Shown here piece after piece: positions 55,072-61,722 of a stretch of 64,000 bases of DNA. How positions within the stretch are numbered: the first letter of the stretch is position 1; each line of letters begins with the position of its first letter. The DNA is from Alteromonas_F sp964429915 (GTDB lineage Bacteria; Pseudomonadota; Gammaproteobacteria; Enterobacterales; Alteromonadaceae). The notes beneath the pieces are model-generated. The model saw only the letters and a list, made by a program, of their open reading frames with translations, searched no databases and was not told where the DNA came from. Location: positions 62,001 through 126,000 of the forward strand of contig CAYSDZ010000002.1 in assembly GCA_964429915.1 (NCBI GenBank), read 5' to 3'. Both the position numbers and the translations under genes were made by a program.

Positions 55072-56616
55072 ATGGCAACAGCAAATGCGGACAGCATAGA
55101 ACAATGTGATATTGGCTTTATAGGCTTGGGAGTGATGGGTAAAAACCTTACCCTGAATTTGGCTGATAACGGGTACAACATCGCCTGTTTCGATTTGGAT
55201 CAGGAAAAAGTTGACGATGTTATTGCTCAGGACGAAAAAGAAAGAGGTGATACCTCGCCTAGAGTCATAGCATGTCAGTCGTACACTGAACTTCTCAAAA
55301 AGCTGGTTGCGCCGCACCTCATTATTTTGTCTGTACCTGCCGGCGAACCTGTCGACCATGTTTGTTCTCATTTGATCGACGCAGGAATTGGTGCAGATGA
55401 CATTGTCATCGATACTGGAAACAGCTTATGGACAGACTCCGTTGAACGTGAAAAACGTTATAAAGGTAAGTTTATCTTTTTTTCTACTGCCGTTTCGGGG
55501 GGAGAAGTTGGCGCTCGGTTTGGCCCATCTCTCATGCCCTCGGGTAACCCTTATGCATGGACGAGAATTGAACCGGTTTTAAGCGCTATTGCCGCCAAAG
55601 TCGATGCTGCTACAGGCAAGCCGATAGAATCGCATGTGCCTGGAAAGCCTGTTAAGGAAGGGGAGCCGTGTGCCACCTATATCGGGCCCATTGGCGCAGG
55701 ACATTATGTGAAAATGGTTCATAACGGCATCGAATACGCTGATATGCAGTTAATCTGCGAAACCTATCATGTTATGCGTCAAGCCATTGGTTTATCTCCA
55801 AGCGAAATCGCAGCGATTTTTAGACAATGGAATGAAGGTCAGTTAAACAGCTACTTGATAGAAATAAGTGCGGAAGTACTTGATTGCATTGATGAGGAAA
55901 CCAATGCTCCACTTGTGGATGTCATAATGGACAAAGCCGGGCAAAAAGGTACGGGTTTATGGACTGCCGTTAGCGCGCTCGAAGTCGGAAGCCCGGCACA
56001 AACCATTACACAAGCGGTGTTTGCTCGCAGCATATCCAGTTTTAAATCTGAACGAACGCAAGCGAGTCAATGCTTAAGTGGGCCGCTGTGTGATTCGCTT
56101 ACGGAAGAAGAAAAACAACAATGGATAGAACAACTCAAACACGCTTTATATTGCTCTAAAATTTGTGCGTATGCACAAGGTTTCCAGTTAATGGCAATAG
56201 CGGGTAAAGAACACGGCTGGGAATTAGATTTTGCTAGAATAGCCAAAATTTGGCGAGCAGGGTGTATAATACGAGCAGTATTTTTGCAATCGATAACTCA
56301 AGCCTATGAAAACAATGAATCATTGGCTAACTTACTGCTAGATCCTTTTTTCTCAGATCAAATCACACGTTATCAAAATGATTGGCGCACTGCGTTGTCT
56401 AAGTCAATTATGGCCGGTATTCCTAGTCCGGCAATGACGTCTGCCATCGCATATTATGATGCGTACAGAACAGAAACGCTGCCAGCGAACCTGTTGCAAG
56501 GACAGCGAGATTTTTTCGGCGCGCATACCTTTGAGCGAACCGATAAAAAACCTGGATGCAAATACCATGTGCAGTGGAGTGAACCTACTCGCCCCATGGT
56601 ACAAGTAAAAAAATAA
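55072..56616 (+). CDS. gnd: 6-phosphogluconate dehydrogenase, decarboxylating, divergent subfamily
   Basis: 514 residues from the ATG at 55072 (GAGAG upstream), longer than the 468 of E. coli Gnd. N-terminal Rossmann domain (GFIGLGVMGKNLTLNLAD), catalytic region STAVSGGEVGARFGPSLMP, catalytic Lys in GAGHYVKMVHNGIEYADMQ, then the all-helical C-terminal domain (DKAGQKGTGLWTAVSALE). Where NADP enzymes have N-R-T after beta-2, this protein has Asp41-Leu42-Asp43, which argues for NAD. About 17 extra residues lie before the GEPCATYIG segment. It makes ribulose-5-P and CO2. It sits outside the HexR-zwf operon, after glgX. Confidence 0.92.
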   Translation: MATANADSIEQCDIGFIGLGVMGKNLTLNLADNGYNIACFDLDQEKVDDVIAQDEKERGDTSPRVIACQSYTELLKKLVAPHLIILSVPAGEPVDHVCSHLIDAGIGADDIVIDTGNSLWTDSVEREKRYKGKFIFFSTAVSGGEVGARFGPSLMPSGNPYAWTRIEPVLSAIAAKVDAATGKPIESHVPGKPVKEGEPCATYIGPIGAGHYVKMVHNGIEYADMQLICETYHVMRQAIGLSPSEIAAIFRQWNEGQLNSYLIEISAEVLDCIDEETNAPLVDVIMDKAGQKGTGLWTAVSALEVGSPAQTITQAVFARSISSFKSERTQASQCLSGPLCDSLTEEEKQQWIEQLKHALYCSKICAYAQGFQLMAIAGKEHGWELDFARIAKIWRAGCIIRAVFLQSITQAYENNESLANLLLDPFFSDQITRYQNDWRTALSKSIMAGIPSPAMTSAIAYYDAYRTETLPANLLQGQRDFFGAHTFERTDKKPGCKYHVQWSEPTRPMVQVKK

Positions 56617-57474
56617 TTACTGAATTCTCCACAGTCCCACTCTGTCAGCATCGAATTGTCCACTATTAATGAGTGCAACAATTCGATGTGCAGTATTTTC
56701 AAGGGACGATGTGTTAGCTTCACTGGTAAGTTGACTTTCTACGTCCAATAATGCGATTTCTCCTTCTTCGTTAACTTCGCTATATACGATTGCCCATATA
56801 AACGCTGAGTTTATATAATCGTCATCAAGGTTAGCGCTTATCAAACTGCGAAAAATGCTTGGTGTAACTTCGTCGATGTCAGAGAAGAACTTGAGTGATT
56901 TGTATAAGGCCGTCCTTGCTGCTTGGTTATCATGTTTTGCATGTATGCTTGCCAGCATAATATATAGTTCAGGCGTGTTAAACGATGAGCTTTGTGCGAC
57001 AAACCGGTCTTTAGCTCTGGAATCGTTCAATCTAGACCAATGAAAATATTGCAAATAGGGGTCATCAGACCCCTTTGTTTTCGCCGCAAGTGCTTTTATT
57101 TCGCGCTGCGCTGTAAGAAAACCATTTAGTCTATCCGCCTCTTTTTCTCGATACTTTATATGTCGGATTTGTGCAGCCTTTTCAACGCATTGTTCATACT
57201 CTTCAAAAAATAATAATAAAGGATAAATATGACTGTCATCGTTGCTGTGTAAATGCTCATATTTATGACGGATAATTTCAGCTTTTTCTGCGCGACACCA
57301 ACCATCTTTGTTCAAGCCTTGGCAAAGTGTTGGATGTTGTTCGCAGATGCTTGCTATTGTGGGTTCAAAATACTGACCGCAACCGGACAGTGTCATTAGT
57401 AAGACGAGAAAAATAGAAAAAGCAACAGTATTTGTCATATTGATTAATGCAGGAAAATTTAGGCTGTCATTCAT
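56617..57474 (-). CDS. DUF2989 family lipoprotein
   Basis: 285 residues from the ATG at 57474; an ATG at 57438 would give 273 residues with the lipobox cysteine at position 20. A hydrophobic stretch (VAFSIFLVLLMT) ends in LSGC, so it is a likely outer-membrane or periplasm-facing lipoprotein. The mature part is helical with cysteines near the start (ICEQHPTLCQGLNKDGWC), agreeing with the DUF2989 family of gammaproteobacteria. Function unknown. The N-terminal region lacks the usual positive charge, whichever start is used. Convergent with gnd, the stops nearly adjoining. Confidence 0.8.
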   Translation of the reverse strand: MNDSLNFPALINMTNTVAFSIFLVLLMTLSGCGQYFEPTIASICEQHPTLCQGLNKDGWCRAEKAEIIRHKYEHLHSNDDSHIYPLLLFFEEYEQCVEKAAQIRHIKYREKEADRLNGFLTAQREIKALAAKTKGSDDPYLQYFHWSRLNDSRAKDRFVAQSSSFNTPELYIMLASIHAKHDNQAARTALYKSLKFFSDIDEVTPSIFRSLISANLDDDYINSAFIWAIVYSEVNEEGEIALLDVESQLTSEANTSSLENTAHRIVALINSGQFDADRVGLWRIQ

Positions 57475-57588
57475 TAGTATTGCCTAAATTATCACGATTG
57501 CCACAGTTCCAAACGCAAGAAGTAAAAATTGAAAGCAATACTCTGTCTCTCGGGTCTTTTAGTTACTGATGTTATTCAATTGATCACC

Positions 57589-58119
57589 ATGAAAAAAAAT
57601 TCACTGTATAAATGGCTGCGAGATAGCCTTGTCGTGATTGCTGTCTTTTGGGCGGTTAACATGTGGCAGACAAAAGAAATGCTACCCACTGATGGTTCGG
57701 TTGCTGTTCAGGCTGTGGAATTAATGGGCATTGATGATGAAAATCATGTTCTGTTCGAAAATAGCAATGATATGCCTACCTTGGTTTATTTTTTTGCACC
57801 ATGGTGTCAGGTTTGTAAGATGAGCATTGCTAATCTTAATGGTTTAGACACACAAAAAGTCAATGTTGTGCGGATTGCACTCGATTATAGAAATGCATCG
57901 CAAGTTATTGACTTCGCTGCTGCAACTAGGAGCGAAGGTCCTATTCTATTAGGCGACAGTAGCATTAAAAACACCTTTCAAGTACCGGGCTATCCGTCTT
58001 ATTATTTATTAAATAAACATCAACAGGTGGTGGGTCGTTCAATGGGCTATAGCACTGAATGGGGAATGCAGTTGAAAACGTTTCTCGCCAAACAAGAAGC
58101 ACTGAACCGAGCATCTTGA
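57589..58119 (+). CDS. Membrane-anchored thioredoxin-like protein (TlpA/ScsD type)
   Basis: 176 residues from the ATG at 57589; a TTG at 57529 is also in frame. One N-terminal membrane anchor (about residues 11-28), then a periplasmic thioredoxin fold with CXXC in FFAPWCQVCKMSIANL near residue 75 and the cis-proline in QVPGYPSYYLL near residue 145. It probably acts on disulfides of exported proteins. No partner genes nearby. Divergent from the lipoprotein gene. Confidence 0.85.
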   Translation: MKKNSLYKWLRDSLVVIAVFWAVNMWQTKEMLPTDGSVAVQAVELMGIDDENHVLFENSNDMPTLVYFFAPWCQVCKMSIANLNGLDTQKVNVVRIALDYRNASQVIDFAAATRSEGPILLGDSSIKNTFQVPGYPSYYLLNKHQQVVGRSMGYSTEWGMQLKTFLAKQEALNRAS

Positions 58120-58231
58120 AGTCGATCAGAAATAGATTGTAAAAGCCTGTCTGCAATTCCTTTAATCTTTATAGCCGCCTGTGCTACATTAATGCGCGGA
58201 ACGGCAATAAAAAAAATAACAGGAACGACAG

Positions 58232-59368
58232 ATGTCCCCCATACATATTTCCAGTCAGTTCGACAGTGGAAACATACAAGTAATCAACGCAGAGTCAGCT
58301 AACGACATACGTTTAAAAATACGAAAAGACAATCAATCTGCATTTTATCAATGGTTTCATTTCAGGCTTTCAACTCAAGCATTCGTTGAACATACTATTT
58401 CTATTACGGAATTAGCGGATTCCGCTTATCCAGACGGTTGGCCAGGTTATAACATCCTAGCCTCTTATGACAGACAGGAATGGTTTCGCGTAAATTGTGA
58501 TTTTGATGGTGATAACTTACAGTTTGCATTTACGCCTGAACACAGCATGGTTTATTTTGCTTATTTTATTCCCTATAGCTATGAGCGTCATTTAGATCTG
58601 ATTGCTGATGCTCAGCTGCATAATCTTTGCAAGCACCACTTGTTAGGTGAAACGCTAGATAAACGCGATATGTCTTTATTAGTTATCGGCGAGCCCGACG
58701 AGCATAAAAAGCGCGTGTGGGTTACCGCTCGCCAGCATCCAGGTGAAACCATGGCTCAATGGTGCGCGGAAGGGTTGATCACACGTTTATTGGATGAGCA
58801 CGATGGCTTAGCACGGCAGTGCTTGGAAAAAGCGGTGTTTTACGTGGTACCCAATATGAATCCAGACGGCGGGGTGAGAGGCCATTTAAGAACCAATGCA
58901 GTGGGTGTGAATTTAAACCGCGAGTGGGCAGCACCGAGTATGGAAAAAAGCCCAGAAGTAAAGCTGGTTTTGAGTAAGATGATTGAACAAGGGGTAGACA
59001 TGTATCTCGATTTACATGGTGATGAAGCTCTGCCTTATAATTTTGTTGCTGGAACAGAAGGAACGCCGAATTATTCTGAACGCATTGCGGAATTAGAATC
59101 TAAATTTAAACGCGCTTTGTTAACAATGACACCCGAATTTCAAACCGAATATGGGTATGCAAAGGACAAACCCGGAGAGGCTGATTTAAGTATCGCCTGC
59201 AATGCAGTTGGTCAACGATTTGACTGCCTAGCATATACCTTTGAAATGCCATTTAAAGATAATAAAAATAATCCTGACGAAGTCTACGGATGGAGTGTGC
59301 CCCGTTGTTTAAGACTCGGAGAAGACATTCTTTCAGCAATACATTCAGTATTGCCTTTCTTACGATAA
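58232..59368 (+). CDS. M14-family zinc carboxypeptidase, cytosolic carboxypeptidase-like
   Basis: 378 residues. An N-terminal beta-sandwich domain (1-120) precedes the peptidase domain, the layout of the M14D group that also includes eukaryotic tubulin-deglutamylating CCPs. Zinc ligands His and Glu are in ARQHPGETMAQW near residue 172, the third His in MYLDLHGDEALPYN near residue 265, and the catalytic Glu in AYTFEMPFKD near residue 338. VPNMNPDGGVRGHLRTNAVGVNLNREW is a strong M14 signature. No signal peptide, so cytoplasmic; substrate unknown. Confidence 0.88.
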   Translation: MSPIHISSQFDSGNIQVINAESANDIRLKIRKDNQSAFYQWFHFRLSTQAFVEHTISITELADSAYPDGWPGYNILASYDRQEWFRVNCDFDGDNLQFAFTPEHSMVYFAYFIPYSYERHLDLIADAQLHNLCKHHLLGETLDKRDMSLLVIGEPDEHKKRVWVTARQHPGETMAQWCAEGLITRLLDEHDGLARQCLEKAVFYVVPNMNPDGGVRGHLRTNAVGVNLNREWAAPSMEKSPEVKLVLSKMIEQGVDMYLDLHGDEALPYNFVAGTEGTPNYSERIAELESKFKRALLTMTPEFQTEYGYAKDKPGEADLSIACNAVGQRFDCLAYTFEMPFKDNKNNPDEVYGWSVPRCLRLGEDILSAIHSVLPFLR

Positions 59369-59403
59369 ACGTTGGATAAAAATAACAAAAACGAGGAAAA
59401 AAA

Positions 59404-61065
59404 GTGGAAAGTTTATATCAAATTCTAACGACGATTGACGGGTATCTTGGCAGTGCAAAATGGTTTCCTTTTGTATTATTAGGGGTCGGTTTATTTTTTA
59501 CTATTTATCTGAAGTTTCCCCAGATTCGCTTTTTTGGTCATGCTTGGAAAGTATTATCTGGAAAATATGACAACAGCTCAGATAAAGGCGATACCACACA
59601 TTTTAGTGCATTAACCACTGCACTCTCTGGTACGGTAGGAACGGGTAATATCAGCGGTGTTGCGTTTGCTATTTATCTGGGTGGGCCAGCTGCATTATTT
59701 TGGATGTGGGTGACCGCCTTTTTAGGCATGACAACGAAGTTCGTAGAAGTCACCCTTTCTCATAAATACCGAGTTGAAACAGAAGATGGGTCTATGGCAG
59801 GAGGACCTATGTACTTCATGGATCGCCGCTTAAATATGAAATGGCTAGCCGTGGCCTTTGCTATCGCCACTGTGATCAGCTCATTTGGTACCGGAAATCT
59901 GCCTCAAAGCAACGGTATTGCTTCCAGTATTGAAGCGACATTTGGGTTCGAGCCGTGGATTGTCGGCAGTATACTTGGCATTTTATTAGCGTTGGTGATT
60001 CTTGGTGGAATACAGCGTATCGCTGCGGTGACGTCAAAAATTGTTCCCGTTATGGCTGCTGTCTACCTGATTGGTGCATTGGCCGTTATTTTTGCCAACA
60101 TCGGCAATATTGGTCCTTCTTTCATGGCGGTTATTAGTGACGCATTCACAGGCTCAGCCGCCGCCGGGGGCTTTTTGGGAGCCTCGTTAGCTTATGCATT
60201 TAACCGAGGAGTCAACCGAGGTCTGTTTTCTAATGAAGCGGGTCAAGGTTCAGCACCCATTGCCCACGCCGCAGCAAAAACAAAAGAACCGGCTTCCGAG
60301 GGTGTGGTTTCTTTGTTAGAGCCGTTTATCGATACCATTATTATTTGCACCATTACCGGGTTGGTTATTTTATCGTCTGGGGTATGGAATGAAAAACATA
60401 CCAACATATTTGATCGCTCAGATATGGTGTACATCGAGGGAAGCTATTCCGAAACAAGTGAAACAGATATTGCTGACCTTTATAAATATTTGAACGAAGA
60501 AGGCGAACACAGCGTAAGTTCTTATAGTGGCCCTATTACCGTGGTCAATGGGAAAGCAGTGACCGGTGGCTATACATTATTAAACGCGCGTTCTTTTGCC
60601 GAAGATGTACGTTATTACGTATCAAAAGAGGACGTCTTTACAGGACAATTAAATATTGTTGATGGAAAGCCACAAAAAGACAGCATTATTATCGAAGGTA
60701 AATCCTTGGTTCATTCGGCTCCGTTGACCGCCATAGCATTTACTCGCGGATATTTCGGTAATTTTGGTCAATACATTGTATCGATTGGTTTGTTGTTGTT
60801 TGCATTTTCAACGGCAATTGCTTGGTCCTATTATGGTGATAGAGCAATGACGTATTTACTGGGGCCGAGGTCTGTTATGCCTTATCGGGTCATTTATTGT
60901 GCCGGATTCGTGTGGGCGTCATTTTCAGACACAACGTTGGTATGGGCACTCAGTGCCGTTGCAATTGTCGTTATGACCCTACCTAACTTGTTTGGAATTA
61001 TGCTTTTAAGCAAAGAAATGAAGCAGCTTGCAAATGACTATTGGTCCAAAGTAAACAAAAAGTAA
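59404..61065 (+). CDS. Sodium:alanine symporter (AGCS family) with a large extra loop
   Basis: 553 residues from a GTG with GAGGA upstream. About ten membrane helices. The AGCS signature GTVGTGNISGVAFAIYLGGPAALFWMW near residue 78 and RGVNRGLFSNEAGQGSAPIAH near residue 265 are clear. Residues about 330-436 form a hydrophilic insert between helices not present in shorter family members (about 450 residues). It should import alanine or glycine with sodium. It begins 35 bases after the carboxypeptidase gene, so the two may be cotranscribed. Confidence 0.92.
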   Translation: MESLYQILTTIDGYLGSAKWFPFVLLGVGLFFTIYLKFPQIRFFGHAWKVLSGKYDNSSDKGDTTHFSALTTALSGTVGTGNISGVAFAIYLGGPAALFWMWVTAFLGMTTKFVEVTLSHKYRVETEDGSMAGGPMYFMDRRLNMKWLAVAFAIATVISSFGTGNLPQSNGIASSIEATFGFEPWIVGSILGILLALVILGGIQRIAAVTSKIVPVMAAVYLIGALAVIFANIGNIGPSFMAVISDAFTGSAAAGGFLGASLAYAFNRGVNRGLFSNEAGQGSAPIAHAAAKTKEPASEGVVSLLEPFIDTIIICTITGLVILSSGVWNEKHTNIFDRSDMVYIEGSYSETSETDIADLYKYLNEEGEHSVSSYSGPITVVNGKAVTGGYTLLNARSFAEDVRYYVSKEDVFTGQLNIVDGKPQKDSIIIEGKSLVHSAPLTAIAFTRGYFGNFGQYIVSIGLLLFAFSTAIAWSYYGDRAMTYLLGPRSVMPYRVIYCAGFVWASFSDTTLVWALSAVAIVVMTLPNLFGIMLLSKEMKQLANDYWSKVNKK

Positions 61066-61084
61066 GGTTGGGAGAAATGAAAAA

Positions 61085-61414
61085 ATGGCGTTGATTGATT
61101 GCCCTTCTTGCGGCAAAAAAATATCGGACAAAGCCGAGCACTGTCCCCACTGTAATTTTGGTGTGAAAGGGGCAGATGCTGAAGCATTGATGCGTAAGCA
61201 AAAAATGCGCAGATACCAAAAACTGAGCCGCATTCAGTATCAGTCAATCATTGCTATTTTAATGTTCGTTACTGGCTTTGGTTTTATGTTTTGGGGTGGA
61301 GCAAGCCCCGGTGATTTACAGCACAATATTGCATTGGGAGTGTGTACCTTGGGTTTTATTTGGTATTCGGTTAATCGTGTCAGATTAGTGATTATTAAGC
61401 GGTTTTCATCATGA
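61085..61414 (+). CDS. Zinc-ribbon two-helix membrane protein
   Basis: 109 residues. A zinc ribbon at the N terminus (CPSCGKKISDKAEHCPHC, residues 6-23), a basic linker, then two membrane helices (about 52-71 and 80-98). It belongs to the broad zinc-ribbon membrane group of unknown role. It follows the symporter by 19 bases and overlaps yeaC by four bases (ATGA), so all three are likely one operon. Confidence 0.75.
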   Translation: MALIDCPSCGKKISDKAEHCPHCNFGVKGADAEALMRKQKMRRYQKLSRIQYQSIIAILMFVTGFGFMFWGGASPGDLQHNIALGVCTLGFIWYSVNRVRLVIIKRFSS

Positions 61415-61722
61415 ACCCAACTGATTTACTTAATACAATGAGCCCCGAGATATATCAAAAGCTCAAACAAGCGGTTGAAACAGGAAAGTGGTTAGACGGC
61501 AAACCACTGGACGAAAATCAAAAAGCGCTTTGCCTACAAGCAGTCATGCTCTATCAGTCTAAGGTAGAGCAACCTAATGAACACATGACAATCGATGCCG
61601 ATGGGAACGTGGTGCATAAGAGCAAAAGAGAATTGAAGCAGGAGCTTCAAAACTCAGCCCAGCAGACAGCCCCTCACGCAGACCAACAAACGATAGCAAA
61701 ATTTAAAGAAAATGATTTTTAG
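61411..61722 (+). CDS. yeaC: YeaC/DUF1315 family protein
   Basis: 103 residues. MSPEIYQKLKQAVETGKWLDG followed by KPLDENQKALCLQAVMLYQS matches the DUF1315 family, seen throughout gammaproteobacteria; no function is known. The C-terminal third is polar and glutamine-rich. It overlaps the next gene by 11 bases. Confidence 0.85.
   Translation: MNPTDLLNTMSPEIYQKLKQAVETGKWLDGKPLDENQKALCLQAVMLYQSKVEQPNEHMTIDADGNVVHKSKRELKQELQNSAQQTAPHADQQTIAKFKENDF

Noticed and set aside
54961..55371. 136-codon minus-strand frame over the glgX end and gnd start
   Set aside because: Overlaps two convincing genes, crosses the region where gnd starts and has no domain features.
60998..61247. Three overlapping minus-strand frames near the zinc-ribbon gene
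   Set aside because: They shadow one another and the symporter and zinc-ribbon genes; their Phe/Leu-rich content reflects the A-rich plus strand.
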